Shown here: positions 35,503-45,100 of the stretch, piece after piece
How the letters are laid out: each line of letters starts with the position of its first letter
How positions within the stretch are numbered: the stretch's first letter is position 1
Assembly: GCA_018711815.1 (NCBI GenBank)
Contig: DVHU01000091.1
Span: 1-61,603 of the forward strand
Direction: 5' to 3'
Length of the DNA stretch: 61,603 nt
Source of the DNA: Candidatus Egerieimonas intestinavium
GTDB taxonomy: Bacteria > Bacillota > Clostridia > Lachnospirales > Lachnospiraceae
Translations under genes and position numbers: made by a program
The notes under the pieces: generated by a model
Database searches by the model: none
Told to the model about the DNA's origin: nothing
Seen by the model: only the letters and a program-made list of their open reading frames with translations

Positions 35503-35649
35503 AGGCTGCTGCAATTAGCGAACACCTTTGTATCTTTTGCGGTTTGTGCGAATTGCCGAGCACAGCCTCGAGACTACAGGCTCGAGGTGAGCGCAGGCTG
35601 AGCACAAACCGCATAACTATACAGAGATATTTGTTAATTGCAGCAGCCT
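35503..35649 (+). repeat. Structured repeat, copy B (147-nt core; possible RNA element or terminator)
   Basis: The ends form a perfect 15-bp inverted repeat (35503-35517 with 35635-35649). Inside, GCGGTTTGTGC pairs with GCACAAACCGC, and the apical CCTCGAG with CTCGAGG closes the same ACTACAGG loop as copy A at 11520. The length and order of parts are the same as in copy A. Several base pairs change on both sides of a stem relative to copy A. It lies directly after a gene in the same orientation, as copy A does, and is followed by a T5 run at 35656-35660. The pel promoter begins 58 bases beyond it, so the element is not part of the pel message. Confidence 0.8.
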
Positions 35650-35707
35650 CTTGGCTTTTTGCTGATTTACAAGCAAAAATATCCCGCTCCTATGTTAGAA
35701 TTTTACA

Positions 35708-35736
35708 TTGAAAGTGTTACTTAGAGAGTCTATAAT
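35708..35736 (+). promoter_or_regulatory. Sigma-A promoter of the Pel-type operon
   Basis: TTGAAA at 35708-35713 is followed after 17 bases by a perfect TATAAT at 35731-35736. The leader to the pelD-like start is about 40 bases. No riboswitch is visible. All genes from 35782 to 50841 follow on the same strand with small gaps, so this may drive the whole locus. Confidence 0.75.
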
Positions 35737-35781
35737 GGTAGGGAAGAAATACCCTTATGGGATTAAAAGGGATACATATAT

Positions 35782-37911
35782 ATGACTGAGATACTAATTT
35801 GCGGAAGGACAGAGCTGATCACGGAGGACGCCCTTCGGGACCTGGCCAAGGAGTGCCGGGTGGTGGTTGCCGGAAAGAATCAGCTGAGAGAGAAGAGAAA
35901 GAATATTTTCCTCTACCATACTTCACCGGATAAAGAACAATTTCGCCAGCTGTTTGACGTCTACAGTTTTCGGACGGTTTTCTATGTGAGCGGCTACGCT
36001 GACGGCGGCGACGGTATGTTCGGAGAGCTGCAGCAGCTGGAGCAGGTGATGCGCCAGTGCGAGATATCAAAAACAGATAAGCTGGTGGTGATCTCCACCG
36101 TCGACAGCCAGAATTATTCTCTGCAGTACCGCCTGCAGAAGGAGATCCCGGATAAAGAATACTTGTCCGGGCGCAGCTTCCAGGCGGGGCAGCTGGAGGA
36201 AACCTGTCTGTATTTTATGAAGAGGACAAAGCTGTGCACCATCATCCTGCAGGTTCCCTATTTGGCGGACCGCGTCAATGACCAGAATTTTCTTGGCAGA
36301 ATTTTTTATCACATCTATAAAAAGGAAACGGTTACGCTGCCGTATCACAGGGATGATCCGGTGGACTTTCTGTGTCTTGCAGACCTGACGGAGCTGATGC
36401 TTCAGATCAACGAGGAGACAGAGGATGAGAGCGGGATTTTCACCGTCACCAGCGGATATCACTATACCTTCGGGGAGCTGGAGGATATGCTTCGTCTGGC
36501 GGCAGATGACGCTCGGTTTGCCTACGAGAATGGCCCGTACATGCAGCAGCTTCCGGCGTCGTCACCGGAGCTGCGGAACAGGTATGGCTTTATTGCCAAA
36601 GAGAATGCCCTGGAGGATATGGGCCTATACTATCGGGTTTTCGTCCAGGAGATCATGGGAGAGCGATATGGTTTCCGGCAGAAAATGTCGGCCTTTGTCA
36701 AGAAGCTGGGAAAGAATACGCTGATCTGTCTGGAGCTGATCCTTCTTTTCCTGCTGGCTGAGCTGATCTGCCAGATCACCTCGGAAAATGTCTATTTCCG
36801 GTTTGTGGATGTGCGTCTCTGCTACATTGTGATTATGGGGACCATGCACGGCATGCGCTTTGGGGTGCTGGCGGCGGTGCTGGAGTGCCTGGCACTGGTT
36901 CGCCAATATTTCCTGATCGGCATGAACGGGACAGTGCTCTTTTACAACATTGAAAACTGGATTCCCTTTGCCATCTATCTGCTGGTGGCCTCCATCACCG
37001 GTTATGCCTCCAACAAGCGAACGGACGCTCTGCTCTATCTGAGACAGCAGTACGCTCTGCTGAGGGACAAATACAAATTTCTCAACGATGTCTACAGCGG
37101 GGCTATCCAGAATAAGCAGGAGTATAAGCGCCAGATTCTGGGCTTTAAGGATAGCTTCGGCAAGATTTTCGACGCGGTGCAGAAGCTGGACAGCGAGCAG
37201 ACGGAGCGTATATTCCTGGAAGGGATCGGCATTCTTGAGGAGATTTTAGAAAATCACACCATTGCCATCTACACCCTGGATTCCTGGCAGAAATTCGGGC
37301 GTTTGGCCGTATGCTCCAACAGCATTTTGGCCAAGCTGACAAAATCTATTCGCATGGCTGATTACCAGGAAATGTACGATACCGTAAAACAGGGGGAGGT
37401 TTGGAAAAATACGGAGCTGACCCCGGGGATGCCCATGTATGCCTGCGGGATCTTCCGCAATGACACCATGGTTCTCCTGGTGACTATCCAGGAGGTCAGC
37501 GTGGAGCAGTACGGGATGCGTTATGTGAATATTTTCAAGATTCTGTGCGGGCTGGTGCAGACCTCCTTTTTGCGGGCCATGGAATATGAGGAACTGGCGG
37601 GGGCCAAGCTTTACTATCCCAACACCAATATTGTCTATCCTGAGCGGATGAGACAGATTGTGGAGACTCAGGCGGCCATGAAGGATGAGGGAGTGGCGGA
37701 CTTTGTGCTGCTGCGCCTGAAGGATACGGATAAGGCCAGCGTCAACGAGCGTTTGACCGGGATAGTCCGGGCCAGCGACGTGGTGGGAACGGATTCGGAG
37801 GGCAATATCTACCTGCTTCTGGTGCAGATGACCAGAAGCAACCTGCGGATCGTGGGAGACAGGCTGGATCAAGCGGGCCTGGAGTACCAGATCGTAGAAA
37901 ATGTAGCGTAA
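35782..37911 (+). CDS. pelD: PelD-like c-di-GMP receptor fused to an SDR-like domain
   Basis: A 709-residue protein. Residues 1-290 resemble an NAD-dependent epimerase fold, but the usual GxxGxxG is degraded (CGRTELITE). A YxxxK sequence occurs at 116-120. Four membrane segments span roughly 310-425. A GAF-like region covers about 445-590. The C-terminus is a degenerate GGDEF domain: SEGNI (672-676) replaces GGDEF, while RASD (663-666) stands exactly five residues before it, where the inhibitory RxxD site binds c-di-GMP. This is the PelD layout known from P. aeruginosa and Bacillus, with the extra N-terminal domain. It would activate Pel polymerisation at the membrane when c-di-GMP is bound. 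Assignment rests on domain order and the genes that follow. Confidence 0.8.
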   Translation: MTEILICGRTELITEDALRDLAKECRVVVAGKNQLREKRKNIFLYHTSPDKEQFRQLFDVYSFRTVFYVSGYADGGDGMFGELQQLEQVMRQCEISKTDKLVVISTVDSQNYSLQYRLQKEIPDKEYLSGRSFQAGQLEETCLYFMKRTKLCTIILQVPYLADRVNDQNFLGRIFYHIYKKETVTLPYHRDDPVDFLCLADLTELMLQINEETEDESGIFTVTSGYHYTFGELEDMLRLAADDARFAYENGPYMQQLPASSPELRNRYGFIAKENALEDMGLYYRVFVQEIMGERYGFRQKMSAFVKKLGKNTLICLELILLFLLAELICQITSENVYFRFVDVRLCYIVIMGTMHGMRFGVLAAVLECLALVRQYFLIGMNGTVLFYNIENWIPFAIYLLVASITGYASNKRTDALLYLRQQYALLRDKYKFLNDVYSGAIQNKQEYKRQILGFKDSFGKIFDAVQKLDSEQTERIFLEGIGILEEILENHTIAIYTLDSWQKFGRLAVCSNSILAKLTKSIRMADYQEMYDTVKQGEVWKNTELTPGMPMYACGIFRNDTMVLLVTIQEVSVEQYGMRYVNIFKILCGLVQTSFLRAMEYEELAGAKLYYPNTNIVYPERMRQIVETQAAMKDEGVADFVLLRLKDTDKASVNERLTGIVRASDVVGTDSEGNIYLLLVQMTRSNLRIVGDRLDQAGLEYQIVENVA

Positions 37912-37926
37912 GAAAGTGGGATACGG

Positions 37927-38820
37927 GTGCTAATCGTTTTATTGCTTATCATTCATTTGATTCTGTGCGTGATCTTATATATCCTGATGCGGCTATCTAT
38001 TTTGAAAAGCCCAAGGATCATCATGCCTATGGTATTGCTGGTGCCCCTGTGGGGGCTCTTTGTGCTGCTGTTTCTGGAGCTTAGGACCAGGCAGAAGCAG
38101 CCGAAACGCCGGGAGGTGGGCATTGAAAAGCTGAAGATCAATGACTTTGTGCAGCGGAGTATCCTGGTGGAGGAGAATTCCGTCGAGGAGCGTATCGTTC
38201 CCCTGGAGGAGGCGCTGCTGATCAACGAACCGGGAACCCGGCGGGAGCTGATGATGGAAATTCTGTACGACAATCCCGGCGACTACGTGGAGCTCCTGAA
38301 GGATGCCAGAACCAACGACGACACGGAGGTGGTTCACTATGCGGTGACAGCCTTGGCGGAGCTTCAGAAGGAATATGACCTTAAGTTTCAGGAGCTGGAC
38401 TGGAAGATGGATCAGGAGCCTGACAATTCCGACCTCATCGACGATTATCTCCGCCTGCTGAACCGGTATCTGGCCAGTGGGATTGCCGAGGGAAATGACC
38501 GGAAGCTGAAACTGCAGACATACAGCGGGATGTTGGAGAAAAAGATCAGCGCCGAGCCCCTGCACCTTCCCCTGCGCAAGGAGAAGGTGCAGGTGGATAT
38601 GCAGCTGGGAAACTACACGGATATGTACAGGGACATTGAGTACATCATCCAAAATTGGCCGGGGGATGAGGCAGGTTACCTGCTGATGATCCAGTATTAT
38701 TCCCTGGTGAAAAACCGGGAGGGCATGAAGAAGATCATGGAACTCCTGAAGAGGAAGAATATTTATTTGACGCCGGATGGACGCAGGCTCCTCCGGTTCT
38801 GGCAGGGGGAGAAGGAGTGA
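37927..38820 (+). CDS. pelE: PelE-like membrane protein with helical repeats
   Basis: A 297-residue protein starting with GTG. Two hydrophobic segments at the N-terminus (residues 1-20 and 32-50) are followed by a charged helical region with TPR-like character (for example LRKEKVQVDMQLGNYTDMY and AGYLLMIQYYSLVKNREGM). The Pel inner membrane complex contains PelE with two membrane helices and TPRs that bind PelD, so position and topology fit. Direct sequence identity to known PelE is too low for me to judge. The binding site before GTG is weak (GTGGGA). Confidence 0.65.
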   Translation: MLIVLLLIIHLILCVILYILMRLSILKSPRIIMPMVLLVPLWGLFVLLFLELRTRQKQPKRREVGIEKLKINDFVQRSILVEENSVEERIVPLEEALLINEPGTRRELMMEILYDNPGDYVELLKDARTNDDTEVVHYAVTALAELQKEYDLKFQELDWKMDQEPDNSDLIDDYLRLLNRYLASGIAEGNDRKLKLQTYSGMLEKKISAEPLHLPLRKEKVQVDMQLGNYTDMYRDIEYIIQNWPGDEAGYLLMIQYYSLVKNREGMKKIMELLKRKNIYLTPDGRRLLRFWQGEKE

Positions 38821-38827
38821 AGGAGAG

Positions 38828-40681
38828 TTGAAGAACAAAGGAAAGTCACAGACAAAAAAATCCTTCCGTTTTCGCCGGCTGTCCACGGTGCTGCTGGTCT
38901 TTGCCCTGATGACCGTGGCTCTCTGCCTGGCCCAGGGGAATGTGTTCTACCGTAGGCAGGAGCGTCTGCTGGTGCCGGACTCCCGGCAGGCGGTGGCCCA
39001 GGAGGTTTCAGCCCAGGAAGCGGAGTGCCTCCTGCTGTGGGAAAATGACGACGCAGGGGAAAAAGGTCTGGAGACCATGGCGGCGGTTCTGGATCAGATG
39101 AAAGTGGGCTACGACGCTGTGGAGGGAAAGGATGCGGCGGAGGTTAGCCTGGAGAAGTACGAGACCCTGGTGATCTCCATGACTCACCTTAGACAGCTGG
39201 GGGACAAGCTCCTGGAGATCCTGAACTGGACCCGGGAGGGGGGTGGGCTGATGTTCGTCTATCTGCCGGAGAATGACGGTGTGCTGAGCACCATCGCCGG
39301 CAATCTCGGGGTGGAGCAGGCGGGCTACAACTATGCGGTGGTGGAAACCCTGCATTTTACCTCGGACTTTATGATTGGGGGGACAGAAAAAGACTATGCG
39401 GTTACCGACCCCTATGAATCTTCGCTCAATGTGAACCTCGCAGAAGACTGCCAGGTGCATCTGGAATCCGGGGGTGAGCATCCGGTGCCCTTGATCTGGG
39501 AGTACCAGCTGGGGGCGGGCACCGTGGTAGTGAACAACCTGGGCTTTTTGGAAAAGGGTTACCGGGGATTTTACTCCTCCGCCTATACGCTTTTGCAGGA
39601 GACCTTCGCCTACCCGGTGATCAACGCCTCCACCTTCTACATTGACGATTTTCCGGCCCCTGTGCCCTCCGGAAACAGCCAGTACGTGGAACGGGACTAC
39701 CATATGAGTATCTCGGATTTCTATACCAATGTCTGGTGGAATGACGTCTACAACCTGGCTGAGGAATACGGAATCCGCTACACAGGGCTGGTGATCGAGG
39801 AGTACTCCGATCAGGTGGAAGGGCCCTTTGACCGGAATCAGGATGTGCGCCGCTTCCGCTACTTCGGCAATATGCTGCTGCAGCAGGGAGGGGAGATTGG
39901 GTTTCACGGCTATAACCACATGCCCCTCTGCCTGCCGGGCTTTGACTACAAGGGAGAGTACGACGGCTACAAGGTATGGGTGGATCAGGAGAACATGAAG
40001 GCTTCCATAAAAGAGCTGGAGGATTTCTGTGCTTATCTGTTCCCGGAGGAGGAATTTAACGTGTATGTGCCCCCCTCCAACATCCTTTCCGCCGAAGGGC
40101 GGCAGATGCTGGGGGATGAGACAGAGATAAAAGCTATTGCCAGCGTGTACCTGCCGGATGCCCAGGATATAGGCTACGCCCAGGAGTTTGAGGTGGCGGA
40201 AGACGGGATCATCGAGACGCCCCGGGTTATCTCCGGGTATCTGCTGGACGAGTATATGCAGATTGTGGCCCTGTCGGAGCTGAATTTTCACTTTGTGAAC
40301 ACCCACTTCCAGCATCCCGACGACGCCCTGGACGAGGAGCGGGGAGCCGAGCTTGGCTGGGAGAAGATGTTCGCGAACCTGTCGGAATACGTGGAATGGC
40401 TTTACACCTCGGCGCCGGAGCTCAGAAACCTCACAGGTACGGAGCTGGCGGCGGCGGTTCAGATCTACGACGACCTGTGGGTGGAGAGAAAATACGAAGA
40501 AAATACCCTGACCCTGGAGCTGGGAAATTTCCGGAAGGAAGCCTGGCTCATGGTGCGAATCAATGAAGGAACCCCGGGAGAGGTCAAGGGAGGAGAGCTT
40601 GAGAAGCTCCAGGAGGGACTGTATCTTCTGCGGGCGGACCAGGCTCAGGTAAGTATAGAGATAGAGAAGGGTGAAGGATGA
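38828..40681 (+). CDS. PelA-like polysaccharide deacetylase (DUF2194 type)
   Basis: A 617-residue membrane-anchored protein. An N-terminal helix (LSTVLLVFALMTVALCLAQG) leads outward. Residues about 60-250 look like a Rossmann-type accessory domain. The C-terminal part is a carbohydrate esterase family 4-like deacetylase: YIDDFPAP holds the metal-binding aspartates and EIGFHGYNHMPL the two histidines. Pel needs partial deacetylation for export and function. It lacks the glycoside hydrolase domain of P. aeruginosa PelA, as in Gram-positive pel operons. The only good start is TTG at 38828, with GAAGGAG ten bases upstream. It overlaps pelF by four bases. Confidence 0.78.
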   Translation: MKNKGKSQTKKSFRFRRLSTVLLVFALMTVALCLAQGNVFYRRQERLLVPDSRQAVAQEVSAQEAECLLLWENDDAGEKGLETMAAVLDQMKVGYDAVEGKDAAEVSLEKYETLVISMTHLRQLGDKLLEILNWTREGGGLMFVYLPENDGVLSTIAGNLGVEQAGYNYAVVETLHFTSDFMIGGTEKDYAVTDPYESSLNVNLAEDCQVHLESGGEHPVPLIWEYQLGAGTVVVNNLGFLEKGYRGFYSSAYTLLQETFAYPVINASTFYIDDFPAPVPSGNSQYVERDYHMSISDFYTNVWWNDVYNLAEEYGIRYTGLVIEEYSDQVEGPFDRNQDVRRFRYFGNMLLQQGGEIGFHGYNHMPLCLPGFDYKGEYDGYKVWVDQENMKASIKELEDFCAYLFPEEEFNVYVPPSNILSAEGRQMLGDETEIKAIASVYLPDAQDIGYAQEFEVAEDGIIETPRVISGYLLDEYMQIVALSELNFHFVNTHFQHPDDALDEERGAELGWEKMFANLSEYVEWLYTSAPELRNLTGTELAAAVQIYDDLWVERKYEENTLTLELGNFRKEAWLMVRINEGTPGEVKGGELEKLQEGLYLLRADQAQVSIEIEKGEG

Positions 40682-42102
40682 GAATCTGTGTTGTGTTGGA
40701 GGGCTGCTACCCCTATGTGACCGGCGGTGTGTCCACCTGGATTCACCAGTACATGAAGGCCATGCCGGAGCATGAGTTTGTGGTGTGGGCCATTGGGGCC
40801 AACGCCAAGGATAAGGGAAAATTTAAATATGAGATTCCCCCAAACGTGGTGGAGGTGAGGGAGATCTTTCTGGATGACGCTTTCTCCCTGCGCTTTCGGA
40901 AGGAGAAATACCGCTTCAATGAGGAGGAAATACGCACTCTGCGGGACTTTATCAACTGTCAGCGGCCCGACTGGAACATTATGTTCCAGATGTACCATGA
41001 CCGGAAGATATCCCCGGTTACCTTCCTCATGAGCGAGGATTTCCTGCAGATCATCATGGATCTGTGCAGGGAAGAGTATCCCTACACCAGCTTCTCGGAC
41101 TTCTTTCACACGGTAAGATCCATGTTTCTGCCGGTGCTGTATCTTCTGCAGACGGATGTGCCCAAGGCGGATCTATATCACTCCATCGCCACCGGCTACG
41201 CCGGGATCCTGGCCCGGCTGGGGGGCTATGTTTATCACGCCCCCTACGAGATCACTGAGCATGGGATCTACACCCGGGAGCGGGAGGAGGAGATTATCCG
41301 GGCCAAGTGGGTGCAGCCCAATTTTAAGAAGCTGTGGGTGCGCTTCTTCTACATGCTGTCGGGAGCCGCCTACGACAAGGCTACCATGATCACCAGCCTC
41401 TTTCCCCGGGCCAGAAATATTCAGGTGGAGATGGGCTGCGACAGAGAAAAATGCCGGTGGATCAGCAACGGTATCCATTATGAGCGGTTCATAAATATCC
41501 CCCTGAAAAAGGAAAACGGGTATGTGGACATCGGGGCCATTCTCCGGATCTCCCCCATTAAGGATGTGAAGACCCTGCTGTACGCCTTCGCGGAGTTAAA
41601 GGACAGAGTCCCCGCCGCCCGGCTGTATGTGGCCGGCCCGGAGGACGACAAGGAGTACGCCCAGGAGTGTTATGCCCTGAGGGAGCAGCTGGGGACTGAG
41701 GACGTGTACTTCACAGGGACGGTCAACGTCCTGGAATATATGGAAAAGTTTGATTTTACGGTGCTCAGCAGCATCTCCGAGGGCCAGCCCCTGGCGGTCC
41801 TGGAGTCCTTCGCGGCGGCTAGGCCCTGTGTGGTGACGGATGTGGGCTGCTGCCGAGAGCTGATCGACGGTATGGAGGGGGATACCCTGGGGCCGGCCGG
41901 CTACTGTGTTCCCCCCATGCACAGAGAGGCCCTCTGCGCCGCCCTGGAGAGAATGTGCACGCACCATGAGGAGCGCTACCAGATGGGCCAGACGGCCCGG
42001 AAGCGGGTGGAGCAGTTTTTCCGGCACGAGGATATGATACATAATTATCAGGAAGTCTATGACGAGGTGTTTCGCAGATGGCGGGAATTGGATTCAGCTT
42101 AA
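40678..42102 (+). CDS. pelF: Pel polysaccharide glycosyltransferase
   Basis: A 474-residue family 4 glycosyltransferase. The N-terminus CVVLEGCYPYVTGGVSTWIH is characteristic of PelF, and the C-terminal donor-binding domain includes ILRISPIKDVKTLLYAF and SSISEGQPLAVLESFAAARP with the EX7E-type glutamates. PelF uses UDP-sugar to polymerise the GalNAc/GlcNAc-rich Pel chain in the cytoplasm. It overlaps the deacetylase gene upstream (ATGA) and the pelG fusion downstream by 25 bases. Confidence 0.88.
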   Translation: MRICVVLEGCYPYVTGGVSTWIHQYMKAMPEHEFVVWAIGANAKDKGKFKYEIPPNVVEVREIFLDDAFSLRFRKEKYRFNEEEIRTLRDFINCQRPDWNIMFQMYHDRKISPVTFLMSEDFLQIIMDLCREEYPYTSFSDFFHTVRSMFLPVLYLLQTDVPKADLYHSIATGYAGILARLGGYVYHAPYEITEHGIYTREREEEIIRAKWVQPNFKKLWVRFFYMLSGAAYDKATMITSLFPRARNIQVEMGCDREKCRWISNGIHYERFINIPLKKENGYVDIGAILRISPIKDVKTLLYAFAELKDRVPAARLYVAGPEDDKEYAQECYALREQLGTEDVYFTGTVNVLEYMEKFDFTVLSSISEGQPLAVLESFAAARPCVVTDVGCCRELIDGMEGDTLGPAGYCVPPMHREALCAALERMCTHHEERYQMGQTARKRVEQFFRHEDMIHNYQEVYDEVFRRWRELDSA

Positions 42103-45100
42103 AAAGATTATTTCAGAAAAAAGGATTTTTCTCTCTGTGCCGGGCCTACGGCTATGCGGGAATCATCTGTGCCGGCCCCATGCTGCTGGGGGTGGTGCTG
42201 CTGGTGGGCATGAGCCTGGCGGCCAGGCTGGCGGGGATGGATTCCCATGAGCGGGAGCTCTTAAACTGTATGATCACTTACGGGCTTTTGGTGTCTCTGA
42301 CGGTCACCAGCTGGTTTAATATGGTAATTACCCGCTATGTGGCCGATATGCTGTACGAGGAGCGGCAGGAGAAGGTTCTCCCCTCCTTTTATGGGAGCTG
42401 TGCCATCATGCTGGTGATCGGCGGTCTGGGCTACGGGATATTTCTGTGGTTTTCCGGCGTCTCCCTGCTGGAGCAGGTGCTGTGCCTGTGGTTCTGCATG
42501 ATTCTCATTGTGGTGTGGACGGAGATGATCTATCTGACTGCCCTGAAGGATTTTCAGGCCATAGTTTTTGCCTTCGCCTTTTCCCTGATGGTGGGCTTTT
42601 TCCTGGCGCTGATTTTTGTGCTGCTGGGCTGGGTCAGTGTGCCGAGCCTTCTGCTCTGTGTGATCGTGGCTTACGGAATTATGATGGTCTGGTACTATAA
42701 GCTTTTGCTGAACTATTTTCCCAAAAGCCAGGGAAGCAGCTTTAATTTTCTCCGGTGGTTCGACCGCTACCGGTCCCTGGCCCTCTCCGGAGGTTTTGTG
42801 AATATCGGCCTTTTCGCCCACCTGGTGATCATGTATTTCGGCCCCCTGCAGGTGCAGGTGGAGGGGCTCTTCTACGGAGCGCCATACCACGATGTGCCGG
42901 CCCTGTGCGCCTTCTTTTCCATATTGGTCACCACCGTTAATTTTGTCACCTCCGTGGAGGTGCGGTTCTATCCCACCTACCGCAATTATTACGGCCTCTT
43001 CAACGACAACGGGGCCATCCGGGATATTGACCAGGCTGAGGAGGAGATGCTGGATACCCTGGAGAAGGAGCTGGTCTTCGACGGTCACAAGCAGCTGATT
43101 GCCACGGTTATCTTTCTGGTGGCGGGCAGTATCATCCTTCAGTACACCGCTCTGGGATTCAACGATACCTCCATCGGTATATACCGGTTTCTGTGCGTGG
43201 GGTACGGCATCTACGCGGTGGCCAACTCTGCCATGCTGATCCTGCTTTACTTTGAGGATTATGCCGGAGCCCTGATGGGAACGGCGGCCTTCGCCCTGGT
43301 CAGCGTGGTGCTGACCGTCCTGCAGAATCTCTTCGGCTCCGTGGAATACTTTGGCCTGGGCTTCTTGTTCGGGGCGGCGGCCTTTTACCTGATTATCCTG
43401 CTGAGGCTGGAGTGGTATACCAAGCGTCTGGCCTACTATTTGCTGAGCCGGAAATTCCTGCTGCCGGACCGGGAGGTGGGCTTATTTGCCCGGCTCTGCG
43501 ACTACCTGGATGAGAAGGACCGCAGGCAGGCCCAGAAACCCAGGAAAAAGTGGGATAAGAAGTATAAGAAAAAGAAGCGGACCATGCTGGGCATCCTGGC
43601 CCTTTTCCTGGTGGTGGGCTTAAGCGGCTGCGCTCCCGCCCAGGAGGAGGCTCAGGAAATTCAGGCGACCCAGGGAAAACGGGAAGCTCAGGGAGACCAG
43701 GGAGCTCAGGAGGAGACCCGAAAATCCGGGGAGGGAACCGCCGCCGGGAAGGAGGAGCTCCAGGAGGCCCCTCTCCGGGATAACGACGCCCTCTACGCCG
43801 AGGATCAGGAGACCTCGGTGGTGACCATGTACCTGACTGTGCGCCCGGGAAATGCCGCGGACAATACCGACCACACCTGGACCGAGATCAACACCTATGA
43901 CACCTATTATTACGAGGACAATGACCTGGACCGCTACAACTGCGAGGCCCTGCTGCAGGTGGGGGATGAGAGCGGCCCGGCGGAGGGGGAAGTGGGATAC
44001 GGAGAGACCGTCTCCAATGCCACGGTGCAGATCCGGGGGCAGACTTCCTCCAGGTATAATCAGAAGAATTATAAGATCCGCATCAAGGAGGGGATGGGGG
44101 AGTGGCGGGGCCAGAGAACCCTTGCCCTGAACAAGCACGTGGGAGACCCCTACCGCTTCCGGAACAAGCTGGCTTACGACCTGATGAAGGAGATCCCCCA
44201 GATGATGAGCGCCAGGACCCAGTTCGTCCACCTGTACGTGAAGGATGAGACCGCCGGGGGCAGCGGGGAGTTCGTGGACTACGGCCTCTACACCCAGGTG
44301 GAGCAGATCAACAAGACCTACTTAAAAAGCCATGGGCTGGACAGCCGGGGACACCTCTACAAGATCAATTTCTTTGAATGGCAGGAGTATGACCAGGTGC
44401 GGCTGACCACGGACCCGGAGTATGACGAGAGGGCCTTTGAGGAGTACCTGGAGATCAAGGGGGACGAGGATCACGCTAAGCTTCTGAAGACCATAGAGCA
44501 GGTAAACGATTACTCCATTCCCATTGAGGAGATTGTGGAGGAGCACTTTGATATGGAGAACATCTGCTACTGGATGGCCTTCCATATCCTCACGGGAAAC
44601 TATGATGTGGGATCCAGAAACTATTATCTGTACAGCCCCCAGAATTCCCAGAGGTGGTACTTTATCTCCTGGGATAATGACAGTGCTTTTAACAGGAATT
44701 ATTATCGAACTACGGGGTATACGGAGGGCCAGTCCTGGGAGCGGGGCATGACCCAGTTTATGCATCTTAGATTATTTAACCGGATTTTTCGGGAGGAAAA
44801 ATACCGGGAGATGCTCACCGCCGCCGTGGAGGATCTGCGGAACAACTACCTGACCCAGGAGAAGCTGGGGGAGATGACCCGGCAGTACGCGGAGACGGTG
44901 CGCCCCTACCTTTTCAGAAGTCCAGATATGGCGAATAGCCGGTTGACGGATGAAAGTCAGTATAACAATCTGACCTCCGCCATTGCGGGGGAGATTGAGG
45001 AAAACTACGGCTACTATCTGGAGAGTCTGGAGAAGCCCTGGCCCTTCTTTGTGGGGACGCCCACAGCGGAGGAGGGGAGAATCTCGATCCAGTGGGACGT

